A stretch of 64,000 nt of DNA from Amycolatopsis eburnea (GCF_003937945.1 NZ_RSEC01000058.1:868001-932000), one strand, 5' to 3'; shown: positions 8,172 through 16,713, counted from the first letter of the stretch. The notes: generated from the letters alone by a model not told the origin. A program made the numbers and translations.

Positions 8172-8480
8172 TCGCGGCCGCGGGGATGTCGTGAAAGGGT
8201 CGTTCACCTCGTCGGACGCCATGAACGACTCTTTCATGACATTGCCGCAGCGCCGGGCAGACTGCGCGGCCGCCGTGCTGACCTGACTTCGTCGGGGCGC
8301 AGGCCGGCTCGCCCGCGATGGGCTGGCCCTTCTTTCCCGGCTGGTGGTCAAGGGTGCTCGCGGAGCTTCGTTCTTGATCGTGGCCGCGGGGGATGTCATG
8401 AAAGGGTCGTTCATCTCGTCAGGCGCCATGAACGACCCTTTCATGACATCGCCGCACCGCCGGCCGGCTCGCCCGCGACG
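8131..8480. repeat. Imperfect tandem duplication carrying a gene tail and a long palindrome
   Basis: Copy 1 (8131 to about 8321) begins in the last codons of the P-loop gene; copy 2 runs from 8336 to about 8480. Shared landmarks, in order, are CCCGGCTGGTGG, GCTCGCGGAGCTTCGTTCTT, a hairpin, and CCGGCTCGCCCGCGA. Copy 2 contains a perfect hairpin with 23-bp arms (8392-8414 and 8428-8450; left arm starts GATGTCATGAAAGGG) around a 13-nt loop. Copy 1's equivalent (8185-8207 and 8221-8243) pairs at about 19 of 23 positions. The whole 386-bp gap between the P-loop gene and the chitinase consists of this repeat plus the chitinase promoter. Confidence 0.8.
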
Positions 8481-8492
8481 GTCCCACCCTCA

Positions 8493-8528
8493 TTTGGTCT
8501 GGACATTTTACATATTGGTCTAGACAAT
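8493..8528 (+). promoter_or_regulatory. Two DasR-like (dre) sites in the chitinase promoter
   Basis: Site 1 is TTTGGTCTGGACAT (8494-8507) and site 2 is ATTGGTCTAGACAAT (8514-8528). Both fit the known GntR-type DasR operator core TGGTCTAGACCA with one or two departures. They are spaced 21 bp apart, two helical turns, and end 30 bp before the chitinase start. Direct repeats of this type control chitinase genes in Streptomyces. Confidence 0.65.
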
Positions 8529-8557
8529 ACCGGGTATCTCCCCGACTGGAGGACCCG

Positions 8558-10324
8558 ATGAGGCGTTCCAGACTGTCCGCAACCCTCGCCGCCCTGGTAC
8601 TGGCGTTCTCCGGTCTCCTGACCGGCAACGCCGAAGCGGCCAACCTCCTCGCCAACCCCGGTTTCGAAGCCGGCTCGCTCTCCGGCTGGACCTGCTCCGG
8701 TGCCACCACCGTCAGCACCCCCGTGCACGGCGGCAGCTACGCCCTCGCCGCCACGCCCGTCGGTGCCGACTACGCCCAGTGCTCCCAAACCGTGTCCGTT
8801 CAGCCGAACACGACCTACACCGTCTCCGCCTGGGTGCGCGGGAACCCCGTCTACCTCGGCATCACCGGCGGCGCCTCCACCTGGTCCGGCAACGCGAGCG
8901 CGTACAACCAGCTGCAGCTCACCTTCACCACCGGCAACCAGACCTCCGCCCAGCTCTACCTCCACGGCTGGTACGGCGCCGGCACCTACTACGCCGACGA
9001 CGTCGTCCTCGACGGCCCCGGCGGGAACACCCCCGGCACGCCCGGTGCGCCCGGCGTACCGGCCACCGGCAGCATCACGGCGAACTCCATCGCCCTCAGC
9101 TGGGGCGCGAGCGCCGGCACCGTGACCGGGTACCGCGTCTACGAAGGCAGCACCGTCGTCGCCACGACGACCGGGACCAGCGCCACCATCTCGGGACTGA
9201 AGGCCTGCGAAACCCACAGCTACGCCGTCGCCGCCTACAACAGTGCCGGTGAGTCGCCGAAATCCGCCACCACCAGTGCCACCACCACCGGGTGCGTCGA
9301 CACCGGGCTGCCCAAGCACGCGCTCGTCGGCTACCTGCACGCCAGCTTCGCGAACGGCTCCGGCTACGTGCGGATGGCCGACGTGCCCGCCGCCTGGGAC
9401 ATCATCGACCTCGCCTTCGGGGAGCCGACTTCCGTGACCTCGGGCGACATCCGCTTCACCCGGTGCCCGGTCGCCGAATGCCCGAACGTCGAGAGCGACG
9501 CCGACTTCATCGCCGCCATCAAGGCGAAGCAGGCGCAGGGCAAGAAGGTCGTCATCTCCATCGGCGGGCAGAACGGCCAGGTGCAGCTGACCTCCACCGC
9601 CGCGCGGGACAAGTTCGTCAGCTCCGTCTCCGCGATCATCGACAAGTACGGGCTCGACGGCCTCGACATCGACTTCGAGGGTCACTCGCTGTCGCTCAAC
9701 GCCGGGGACACCGACTTCCGCAACCCGACCACGCCGGTCATCGTCAACCTGATCTCCGCGCTGAAGACGCTCAAGGCCAAGTACGGCTCGGGTTTCGTGC
9801 TGACGATGGCGCCGGAGACCTTCTTCGTGCAGGTCGGCTACCAGTTCTACGGCGGCACGAGCGCCGGGGACGCGCGGACCGGCGCCTACCTGCCGGTCAT
9901 CCACGCGCTGCGGGACTCGCTCACCGTGCTGCACGTCCAGGACTACAACTCTGGGCCGGTCATGGGCCTGGACAACCAGTACCACAACATGGGCGGCGCC
10001 GACTTCCACATCGCGATGACGGACATGCTCAAGGCCGGGTTCAGCGTCGCGAACACCGGCCAGTTCTTCCCCGGGCTGCGGCCGGACCAGATCGCGATCG
10101 GCCTGCCCGCCGCGGTCAGCGCGGGCAACGGCTACACCTCGCCCGCGGACGTCCAGACGGCCGTCAACTGCCTGGTCAAGGGCAGCGGCTGCGGCTCGTA
10201 CACGCTGCGCGGCGGCACCTCGCCCGCGCTGCGCGGGTTGATGACCTGGTCGATCAACTGGGACAAGTACTACAACTGGGAGTTCCAGAACAGCCACGAG
10301 CCGTTCCTGAACTCTCTGCCGTGA
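8558..10324 (+). CDS. Secreted GH18 chitinase with CBM and fibronectin type III domain
   Basis: Extracellular chitin hydrolase of 588 residues. A Sec signal peptide ends near NAEA (about residue 27). A CBM4_9-like carbohydrate-binding domain follows (NLLANPGFEAGSLSGW, about 28-155), then a linker and an FN3 domain (about 165-245). The GH18 TIM barrel (about 252-588) carries the catalytic signature DGLDIDFE at 367-374, with Glu374 the predicted acid/base, and the SIGG strand motif (KKVVISIGGQNG). The GGAGG ribosome-binding site fits the ATG at 8558. Two DasR-like sites upstream predict induction by N-acetylglucosamine. Close in layout to Streptomyces ChiC-type chitinases of this subfamily. Confidence 0.93.
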   Translation: MRRSRLSATLAALVLAFSGLLTGNAEAANLLANPGFEAGSLSGWTCSGATTVSTPVHGGSYALAATPVGADYAQCSQTVSVQPNTTYTVSAWVRGNPVYLGITGGASTWSGNASAYNQLQLTFTTGNQTSAQLYLHGWYGAGTYYADDVVLDGPGGNTPGTPGAPGVPATGSITANSIALSWGASAGTVTGYRVYEGSTVVATTTGTSATISGLKACETHSYAVAAYNSAGESPKSATTSATTTGCVDTGLPKHALVGYLHASFANGSGYVRMADVPAAWDIIDLAFGEPTSVTSGDIRFTRCPVAECPNVESDADFIAAIKAKQAQGKKVVISIGGQNGQVQLTSTAARDKFVSSVSAIIDKYGLDGLDIDFEGHSLSLNAGDTDFRNPTTPVIVNLISALKTLKAKYGSGFVLTMAPETFFVQVGYQFYGGTSAGDARTGAYLPVIHALRDSLTVLHVQDYNSGPVMGLDNQYHNMGGADFHIAMTDMLKAGFSVANTGQFFPGLRPDQIAIGLPAAVSAGNGYTSPADVQTAVNCLVKGSGCGSYTLRGGTSPALRGLMTWSINWDKYYNWEFQNSHEPFLNSLP

Positions 10325-10370
10325 TCACGGGAGCGTGCCCCGCCGCGAAAGGTGGGGCACACTGCCTGAC

Positions 10371-11108
10371 GTGGTGAAACGCGACTCCGTGCTGACGCGG
10401 GTCGTCCGGATCTTCGAGACCTTCGAGCCGGACGCGCCCGCGCTGCGCGTCACCGACATCGCGCGGCGGACCGGGCTGCACGTCGCGACCGCGTCGCGGC
10501 TGATCGAGGAGCTGGTCGGGCACGGCTGGCTCCGGCGCGACACCGATCGGAGGGTCCGGGTGGGCGTCCGGCTGTGGGAGCTGGCTTCGCGCGCTTCTCC
10601 GACGCTGGGGCTGCGGGAGGCGGCGCTGCCGTTCATGGAGGACCTGCACGCCGTCGTCGGGCACCACACGCAGCTCGCCGTGCTGGAGGACCGCGAAGTC
10701 CTGTTCGTCGAACGGCTTTCCGCGCCCGGGGCGGTCGTCAACGTGACGCGCGTGGCCGGGCGGCTGCCGCTGCACGCGTCGTCGTCCGGGCTCGTGCTGC
10801 TCGCCCACGCACCCGCCGACCTGCAGGAACAGGTGCTGGCCGGCCCGCTCGGCGCGTTCCGCCGGACCACGCTGACCGAGCCGGCGCGGCTGCGGCGCTT
10901 CCTCGCCGACGTCCGGCGGGACGGCTACGCGTACTGCGCGGGCTTCATCGACGAGGAGACCACCGGGATCGCCGTCCCGCTGCGGGGGCGCGGCGGCGAC
11001 GTCGTCGCGGCGCTGTCGGTGATCGTCCCCAACGACGACTCGGCGCGGATGCAGATCCCGGCGCTGCGCGCGGCGGCCCGCGGAATCTCGCGGACACTCT
11101 CTCATTGA
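10371..11108 (+). CDS. IclR-family transcriptional regulator (PobR/PcaU-like)
   Basis: IclR protein of about 245 residues. The N-terminal winged helix (about 5-70) contains LRVTDIARRTGLHVATASRLIEEL split around the turn, and the C-terminal effector domain spans about 80-245 (AVLEDREVLFVERLSAPGAVV, LPLHASSSGLVLLAH, GYAYCAGFIDEETTGIAVPL). It lies directly upstream of pobA in the same direction, and a perfect palindrome covering its stop codon fits an operator for pobA. Regulation of 4-hydroxybenzoate catabolism is the likely role. The start is uncertain: GTG 10371 or GTG 10374 are preferred over an earlier ATG at 10335. Confidence 0.85.
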   Translation: MVKRDSVLTRVVRIFETFEPDAPALRVTDIARRTGLHVATASRLIEELVGHGWLRRDTDRRVRVGVRLWELASRASPTLGLREAALPFMEDLHAVVGHHTQLAVLEDREVLFVERLSAPGAVVNVTRVAGRLPLHASSSGLVLLAHAPADLQEQVLAGPLGAFRRTTLTEPARLRRFLADVRRDGYAYCAGFIDEETTGIAVPLRGRGGDVVAALSVIVPNDDSARMQIPALRAAARGISRTLSH

Positions 11109-11115
11109 ATGAGAG
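11099..11115. promoter_or_regulatory. Palindrome between IclR gene and pobA, candidate operator
   Basis: CTCTCATTGAATGAGAG has perfect 8-bp arms around a single G. It overlaps the IclR stop codon and ends 66 bp before the pobA GTG start. Position and symmetry fit a binding site for the adjacent IclR protein. Confidence 0.5.
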
Positions 11116-11181
11116 TCCGGTGGTGGGCGCCGGGCCGGGCGGGGGATGCTCGGGGCCTCCTCCACGCGAAAGGACGTTGCC

Positions 11182-12336
11182 GTGCGCACCCAGGTCGCCA
11201 TCGTCGGCGCCGGCCCGGCCGGGCTGCTGCTGTCCCACCTGCTCGGCCTCGAAGGCATCGACTCGGTGCTGCTCGAACGGCAGACCCCGGACTACGTCCA
11301 GGCCCGCATCCGCGCGGGCATGCTCGAGGCGGGCACGGTCGGTCTCCTGCGCGACACCGGGCTCGGCGCCCGGCTCGACGTCGAGGGCATGGAGCACCGG
11401 GGCATCCACCTGCAGTGGCCCGGCGAGCGCCACCACCTGGACTTCGTGGACCTCGTCGGCCGGTCGGTGACGATCTACGGGCAGACCGAGATCACCAAGG
11501 ACCTCATGGCGGCGCGGGAGAAGGCCGGTCGCCCGGCGTACTACTCGGCCACCGACGTCACCCTGCACGACGTCACCGGGCAGCCGCACGTGACCTTCGT
11601 GGACGAGGCCGGCCGGGCGCAGCGCGTCGACGCGGACGTCGTCGTCGGCTGCGACGGCTTCCACGGACCGAGCCGGGCGTCGATCCCGGACGCCGAGGTC
11701 TGGGAGCGCGCTTACCCGTTCGCCTGGCTGGGGGTGCTGGCCGACGTCGCGCCGTCGGCCGACGAGCTGATCTACGCCTGGCACCCGGACGGGTTCGCGA
11801 TGCACAGCATGCGCTCGCCGCGGGTGAGCCGGTTCTACCTGCAGGTGGCGCCGGACGAGGACATCGCCGCGTGGAGCGACGACCGGATCTGGGACGCGCT
11901 CGCCACCCGGCTGGGGCACCCCGGGTGGGCGCTGGAGACCGGGCCGATCACCGAGAAGAGCGTGCTGCCGATGCGCAGCTTCGTCGCGACGCCGATGCGG
12001 CACGGGAACCTCTACCTCGCCGGGGACGCCGCGCACATCGTGCCGCCGACCGGGGCGAAGGGCCTGAACCTGGCGGTCGCGGACGTCGCCCTGCTGGCGA
12101 AGGCGCTCACCGCTTCGCTGAAGGACGGCCGCGACGAACTGGTCGACGCGTACTCGGACACCGCCCTGCGGCGGGTCTGGCGCTGCACGCACTTCTCGTG
12201 GTGGATGACGTCGATGCTGCACCGCCACGGCGACGACTTCGACGCCCAGCTCCAGCTGGCCCAGCTCCGCCGCACGGTGACGTCGGCGGCCGCCGCGACC
12301 GAGCTCGCGGACAACTATTCGGGGTTGCCCCTCTAG
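11182..12336 (+). CDS. pobA: 4-hydroxybenzoate 3-monooxygenase
   Basis: FAD-dependent aromatic hydroxylase converting 4-hydroxybenzoate to protocatechuate with NAD(P)H and oxygen, feeding the beta-ketoadipate pathway. The 384 residues match the usual ~390. The FAD dinucleotide motif GAGPAGL lies near the N-terminus, the second flavin motif is VGCDGFHGPSR, and LYLAGDAAHIVPPTGAKGLN is the FAD ribityl-binding GD motif with the PobA-type ending. RIRAGMLEAGTV is a PobA-conserved block. The GTG at 11182 has a GAAAGGA ribosome-binding site. It sits downstream of an IclR regulator. No pca genes occur in the window, so later pathway steps must be elsewhere. Confidence 0.95.
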   Translation: MRTQVAIVGAGPAGLLLSHLLGLEGIDSVLLERQTPDYVQARIRAGMLEAGTVGLLRDTGLGARLDVEGMEHRGIHLQWPGERHHLDFVDLVGRSVTIYGQTEITKDLMAAREKAGRPAYYSATDVTLHDVTGQPHVTFVDEAGRAQRVDADVVVGCDGFHGPSRASIPDAEVWERAYPFAWLGVLADVAPSADELIYAWHPDGFAMHSMRSPRVSRFYLQVAPDEDIAAWSDDRIWDALATRLGHPGWALETGPITEKSVLPMRSFVATPMRHGNLYLAGDAAHIVPPTGAKGLNLAVADVALLAKALTASLKDGRDELVDAYSDTALRRVWRCTHFSWWMTSMLHRHGDDFDAQLQLAQLRRTVTSAAAATELADNYSGLPL

Positions 12337-12409
12337 GCACCGATTCCTTTTCGGTTCGCGCGGTGTCCATCTCATGGAAGCACCGCAACCGAGCCGCGAG
12401 GAGTCCCGA

Positions 12410-13807
12410 GTGCGTGTCGAAACCCCGCCCACACCGGCGGTACCCGAGGTAGGAACCGCGAAGCGCAGGTGGGTCCTGGCGATCACCTCCGTCGCTTCGA
12501 TGATGGTCGTGCTCGACGCGCTCGTCGTGGCGACCGCGTTGACCGCGATCAAGGCCGGCACCGGCGCGTCGGTCGCCGAACTCGAATGGACGGTCAACGC
12601 CTACGGCCTGAGCTTCGCCGTCCTGCTCATGACGGCCGCGGCCGCCGGCGACCGGTGGGGACGGCGGCGGGTGTTCGTGGCCGGCGTCAGCGTGTTCGCG
12701 CTGGCCTCGCTGGTCTGCGCCCTCGCGCCGGACGCCGGCACCCTGATCGCCGGCCGGGTGCTGCAGGGCGCCGGCGCCGCGTTCGTCATGCCGCTCGCGC
12801 TGGCGCTGCTGGGTGCCGCGTTCCCGCCGGAGCTGCGGCCGAAGGCGCTCGGCGTCTTCGCGAGCGTGAGCGGGGTGGCGGTCCCGCTCGGGCCGCTGCT
12901 GGGCGGTGCCGTGGTGGCGGGCATCTCGTGGCCGTGGATCTTCTGGATCAACGTCCCCGTCGGCGCGGTGCTCGCCGTGCTCGCCCTGACCCGGATCGAG
13001 GAGAGCCACGGGCCCGATCGCGCCCTCGACGTGCCGGGCCTGCTGCTGGCGGGCGCTGGTTCGTTCGGGGTCGTGTGGGGCTTGGCGCAGGTCGGCACCG
13101 CGAGCTGGGTGGGCGTCGCCGGACCGCTCGTGGCCGGGCTGGCCGCGTTCGGCGGGTTCGTCGCCTGGCAGCGGCGGGCGGCGCACCCGATGCTCCCGCT
13201 GGGGCTGTTCCGCTCGCGCCGGTTCTCGGCGGGCAACGCGGTGATCTTCTTCCACTGGGCCTCCGCGCTGGGCGCCACGTTCTTCATGGCCCAGTTCCTG
13301 CAGGAAGGGCTCGGGTACGGGCCGCTCGCCGCCGGGGCCGGGCTGGCGCCGTGGGGCCTGACCACCGTGGTCGTCCCGCAGCTGGCGGGGCGCCTGGTCG
13401 GCCGGTTCGGCGAGCGGCCGTTCATCGTCGCCGGCCTGGGCCTGCACGGGCTCGCCATGCTCTGGATCGCCGCGGTCGCCGGCCCGGCGAGCACGTACTG
13501 GGCGCTCGCCGCGCCGCTGGTGCTGTCGGGCACCGGCATCGCGATGTGCCTGCCCGCCGTGCAGAGCGCGGTGCTGACCTCGGCCGGGCCGCGGTTCCTC
13601 GGCAAGGCTTCCGGTGCGTTCAGCGCGATGCGCCAGCTCGGCGGGGCCTTCGGCGTGGCCGTCCTGGTCGCCGGGTTCTCGCTGGCCGGCGGCTACGACG
13701 CGTTCACCGGCGGGTTCACCGCCGCCGTCGTCCTCAGCGCCGCCCTCGCCGCCGCCGGCGTGCTGGCCGGCTGTTTCGTCCCGAGTCGCGAACCGAAGGA
13801 GAACTGA
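12410..13807 (+). CDS. MFS drug-resistance type transporter (DHA2/EmrB-QacA family)
   Basis: Proton-coupled exporter of about 465 residues with many hydrophobic helices, consistent with the 14-TM DHA2 type. Motif A is GDRWGRRRVF between TM2 and TM3, and motif C-like PLGPLLGGAVV lies in TM5 (VAVPLGPLLGGAVVAGISWPWIF split). The GTG at 12410 has a GAGGAG ribosome-binding site and is preferred to the ATG at 12374. It heads an apparent operon with the PEP-mutase-like gene (3-bp gap) and the ECF sigma gene. The substrate cannot be deduced. Confidence 0.85.
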   Translation: MRVETPPTPAVPEVGTAKRRWVLAITSVASMMVVLDALVVATALTAIKAGTGASVAELEWTVNAYGLSFAVLLMTAAAAGDRWGRRRVFVAGVSVFALASLVCALAPDAGTLIAGRVLQGAGAAFVMPLALALLGAAFPPELRPKALGVFASVSGVAVPLGPLLGGAVVAGISWPWIFWINVPVGAVLAVLALTRIEESHGPDRALDVPGLLLAGAGSFGVVWGLAQVGTASWVGVAGPLVAGLAAFGGFVAWQRRAAHPMLPLGLFRSRRFSAGNAVIFFHWASALGATFFMAQFLQEGLGYGPLAAGAGLAPWGLTTVVVPQLAGRLVGRFGERPFIVAGLGLHGLAMLWIAAVAGPASTYWALAAPLVLSGTGIAMCLPAVQSAVLTSAGPRFLGKASGAFSAMRQLGGAFGVAVLVAGFSLAGGYDAFTGGFTAAVVLSAALAAAGVLAGCFVPSREPKEN

Positions 13808-13810
13808 GCC

Positions 13811-14578
13811 ATGACCGACCTGAAAGCCCACGCCGACCTGCTGCGCGAGCTGCACCACGGCGAGCTGCTGGTGCTGCCGAACGCCTGGGACGAAGCCAGC
13901 GCGGAACTGGTCGTCGAGACCGGGTTCCCCGTGGTGGCGACGTCCAGTGCCGCCGTGGCCGACGTGCTCGGGTACCAGGACGGCGAAGCGGCGCCGTGGC
14001 AAGAGATGTTCGCGGCGGCCGCGCGGATCGCGCGTGCGGTGCCCGTCCCGGTGACCGTCGATGCCGAGGCCGGCTACGGCTTGGCGCCTCGTGAACTCGT
14101 GGACCGGCTCGTCGAAGCCGGGGTGGCCGGCTGCAACCTCGAGGACACCGACCACCGCGCCGGGCGGCTGCGGGACGCGGAAGCGCACGCGGACTGGCTG
14201 GCCGAAGTGCGCGCGGCCGCCGACGCGAGCGGGGTCCCGCTGGTCGTCAACGCGCGGATCGACGTCTTCCTGCCGCCCGCCGGGGTGCCCGAGGCGGACC
14301 GGGTGGCGGAGGCCGTCCGGCGCGGCCGCGGTTACCGGGAGGCCGGCGCGGATTGCGTGTACCCGATCGGGGCACCCGGCGACGCGCTCGGCCGGCTCGT
14401 CGCCGACGTCGGCGGGCCGGTCAACGGCAACACGAATCCGGCGCTGGACCTCGACGGCCTGGCGGCGTTGGGCGTGGCGCGGGTGTCGTTCGGACCCCGG
14501 TTCTACCGCTCGGGCTTCGCCGGGATGAGGGATGCTTTGGAGGCCATCCAGGAGCGGGGAGTGCGCGATGTCAGCTGA
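13811..14578 (+). CDS. Isocitrate lyase/PEP mutase superfamily protein
   Basis: TIM-barrel enzyme of 255 residues in the PEP-mutase/2-methylisocitrate-lyase superfamily. Family blocks are VLPNAWDEASAELV, ATSSAAVADVLGYQDGE, VTVDAEAGYG (metal and substrate loop) and GVAGCNLEDTD. The KKCGH catalytic loop of isocitrate lyase is absent, so it is not AceA. Members are often broad oxaloacetate- or acylpyruvate-type lyases; the exact substrate is unknown. It lies between an MFS gene and the sigma gene, overlapping the sigma start by 11 bp. Confidence 0.85.
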   Translation: MTDLKAHADLLRELHHGELLVLPNAWDEASAELVVETGFPVVATSSAAVADVLGYQDGEAAPWQEMFAAAARIARAVPVPVTVDAEAGYGLAPRELVDRLVEAGVAGCNLEDTDHRAGRLRDAEAHADWLAEVRAAADASGVPLVVNARIDVFLPPAGVPEADRVAEAVRRGRGYREAGADCVYPIGAPGDALGRLVADVGGPVNGNTNPALDLDGLAALGVARVSFGPRFYRSGFAGMRDALEAIQERGVRDVS

Positions 14579-15533
14579 GGCGATGCCACTGGCCGGGAGC
14601 GCGCGGCTGCGGGACGAGTTCGACGCGCTCCGCCCCGCGCTGCTCGCCCACTGCTACCGGATGACGGGGTCCTACCAGGACGCCGAAGACGTCGTCCAGG
14701 AGACGTACCTCCGGGCCGCGCGCGGGGTCGGCGCGTTCGAGGGGCGGTCGTCGCTCAAGACGTGGCTGTACCGGATCGCGACCAACACGTGCCTCACCGA
14801 GCTGAAGCACCACAGCCGTCGGATGCTGCCCGCCGGGCTGGGGGCGCCGTCGGGCGATCCCGACGTCCGGGAGTTCGGGGCCGGCGCGCTCGCGTGGCTC
14901 GAGCCGCTGCCCGACGCGGTGCTGGGCGACCCCGGGGAGGTCGTCGTCCGGCGCGAGTCGGTGCGGCTGGCGCTGATCGCGGCGCTGCAGCACCTGCCAG
15001 CGCGGCAACGGGCGGCGTTCCTGCTCCGGGAGGTGCTGTCGTGGTCCGCCGCCGAAATCGCGGAAACGCTCGACGTCAGCGTGCCCGCGGTGAAGAGCCT
15101 GCTGCAGCGGGCCCGGCAGCGGCTCGACGAGCTGGACCTCGACGCGGCGCCCCCGGACCAGGAAGTCGAACGGGCGTTGCTCGACCGCTACGTCGCGGCG
15201 TTCGAGGCGCAGGACACCGCGGCCATCCGGACCGTCATCCACGACGACTTCAGCCTCGAAGCCGTGCCGCACCCGGTGTGGTTCAAGGGCGTGAGCGTGT
15301 GCCTGCCGTTCCTGGAGCGCTACGCCTTCCGGGCGGACAAGGGGATCCGGCTGCGGCCCACGCGCGCCAACGGCCAGCCCGCCGCGGGCAGCTACCGCCC
15401 GGACGACGCGGGCGTCCTGCGCGCGGAGGGGCTGTGGGTGTTCACGGTGACCGGGGACCGCTTGTCGCGCGCGGTCAAGTTCCCCGGCCCGGCGTTGGTC
15501 ACGGCCGCGGGTCTGCCGGCGTCGCTGGCTTGA
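14568..15533 (+). CDS. ECF sigma factor with C-terminal SnoaL-like domain (SigG/TIGR02960 type)
   Basis: RNA polymerase sigma factor of 321 residues. Region 2 includes LLAHCYRMTGSYQDAEDVVQ and EGRSSLKTWLYRIATN; region 4 includes LPARQRAAFLLREVLSWSAA and SVPAVKSLLQRARQRL. A SnoaL-like domain (about 215-321; YVAAFEAQDTAAIRTVIHDD) follows, as in ECF groups that lack a classical anti-sigma factor and are regulated by their own C-terminal domain. ATG 14568 has an upstream AGGAGCGGGGAG. Its 5' end overlaps the PEP-mutase-like gene and its 3' end overlaps the convergent MFS gene by 35 bp. Confidence 0.9.
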   Translation: MSAEAMPLAGSARLRDEFDALRPALLAHCYRMTGSYQDAEDVVQETYLRAARGVGAFEGRSSLKTWLYRIATNTCLTELKHHSRRMLPAGLGAPSGDPDVREFGAGALAWLEPLPDAVLGDPGEVVVRRESVRLALIAALQHLPARQRAAFLLREVLSWSAAEIAETLDVSVPAVKSLLQRARQRLDELDLDAAPPDQEVERALLDRYVAAFEAQDTAAIRTVIHDDFSLEAVPHPVWFKGVSVCLPFLERYAFRADKGIRLRPTRANGQPAAGSYRPDDAGVLRAEGLWVFTVTGDRLSRAVKFPGPALVTAAGLPASLA

Positions 15534-16632
15534 ACCACGGGGTCCACGCGAGGAGAGCGACCAGACCGGTCAGTATGAACACCGGTCCGAGCCCGATGCC
15601 CGCGGCGGCCGCGCCGGCCAGCGGGCCGGCCGCGGTCTGCCCGGCGCCGAGCCCGACGTAGGACCAGGTGACGCCGCGGGCGGGCCGCTCGGGTGACACC
15701 CGGGCGGCCCAGACGATGCACAGGCCGGTCAACGCCATGTACGTGCTGCCGAAGAGCGCGCTGGACACCAGCGCGCCGGCCGGCCCGAGGCCGGGCACGG
15801 CGAGGAGGGCGAGCCCGGCCGCGGCGAGCGTCCAGGTCGCGAGGTTGGCGGCCGTCAGCCCGGCGCGTTCGACGACCCGGCCGGCCAGGCCGCCTGCCAG
15901 CCCGGCGACGCCGATCGCGAACCAGCACCAGGTCACGGCCACCGGGCTCAGTCCGCTTTCGGCGAGCCGGGAGCCGGAGAACGTCCAGTAGGGCGCGCTC
16001 GTGACCCCGATGAGCACGGCGTTGAGCACCAGCGGCCGGAGGCCGTGCCCGCCGCCGGTGGTGACGACGGCGGGCCGGGTGCGGGGGAGCGTCCGCCAGG
16101 CGAGCAGCGTCACGACCGCGCCGAGCCCGGCGAACGCCGCCCAGACCACCGGCCAGCCGAGGGCGAGCAACGGCGTGAACGCGGACGCGGCGAGCCCGAG
16201 CCCGGTGCCGGTGTTGGCCCAGGTCTGGGCACGAGCCTGGCCGGTGGTCTCGCCGATGAGCTGGGCGACACCGGGCGACACGAGCCCCGCGCTGGCGCCC
16301 GCGACCACGATGCCGGCGGCGAACGCGGCGACGCCCGGGGCCAGCGCCATGAGCGCGAGCCCGGTCGTGGCGGCCGCGCCGGCGAGCAGCACGGTGCCGC
16401 GCGCCGAGCGCGCCGACGTCCGCGGGGCCAGGAGCAGCCCGGCCGCGTAGCCGGCGGTCGAGAGCCCGCCGAGCACGCCGATGCCGACGGTGGTCAGCCC
16501 GAACGTCTCGCTGAACCGCGGCACGAACAGCCCGTAGGCGTACCGCGCGAACCCGTAGCAGAGGGCGATGACCCCGGCGCCGGCCGCGGCGAGGGGCCAC
16601 CAGGACGTCGTCGCTTCCGCCTTGGTCGCCAT
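15499..16632 (-). CDS. MFS transporter (YbfB/AraJ-like)
   Basis: Twelve-TM-type major facilitator of 377 residues beginning MATKAEATTSWWPLAAAGAG at the ATG 16632. The N-terminal block GFARYAYGLFVPRFSETFGL and the AGYAAGLLLAPR segment are typical of the YbfB-like MFS group. It is divergently transcribed from a TetR gene, and a perfect palindrome lies 12 bp upstream of its start, so the TetR protein most likely represses it. The substrate is unknown. The 3' end overlaps the ECF sigma gene by 35 bp on the opposite strand. Confidence 0.87.
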   Translation of the reverse strand: MATKAEATTSWWPLAAAGAGVIALCYGFARYAYGLFVPRFSETFGLTTVGIGVLGGLSTAGYAAGLLLAPRTSARSARGTVLLAGAAATTGLALMALAPGVAAFAAGIVVAGASAGLVSPGVAQLIGETTGQARAQTWANTGTGLGLAASAFTPLLALGWPVVWAAFAGLGAVVTLLAWRTLPRTRPAVVTTGGGHGLRPLVLNAVLIGVTSAPYWTFSGSRLAESGLSPVAVTWCWFAIGVAGLAGGLAGRVVERAGLTAANLATWTLAAAGLALLAVPGLGPAGALVSSALFGSTYMALTGLCIVWAARVSPERPARGVTWSYVGLGAGQTAAGPLAGAAAAGIGLGPVFILTGLVALLAWTPWFKPATPADPRP

Positions 16633-16643
16633 GCCACCATCAG

Positions 16644-16657
16644 ACAGACCGGTCTGT
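16644..16657. promoter_or_regulatory. TetR-type operator in the MFS/TetR divergent promoter
   Basis: ACAGACCGGTCTGT is a perfect 14-bp palindrome in the 81-bp gap between the divergent MFS (start 16632) and TetR (start 16714) genes. This is the classic position for control of both genes by the TetR protein. Confidence 0.7.
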
Positions 16658-16713
16658 TGGCTGTCAAGGGCTGGTACGGTTGTGGCAGGTGGAGCGGCAG
16701 ACCGGGAGGTGTG

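Noticed and set aside
8185..8450. Hairpin repeats as a CRISPR array
   Set aside because: There are only two copies with long inverted arms and no regular repeat-spacer units, and no cas genes nearby.
12107..14188. Open frame of 693 codons antisense to pobA, MFS and PEP-mutase-like genes
   Set aside because: It spans several well-supported genes and resembles GC-driven Arg/Gly/Pro translation only.
13811..14578. Isocitrate lyase (aceA)
   Set aside because: The protein is too short (255 residues) and lacks the KKCGH catalytic motif.
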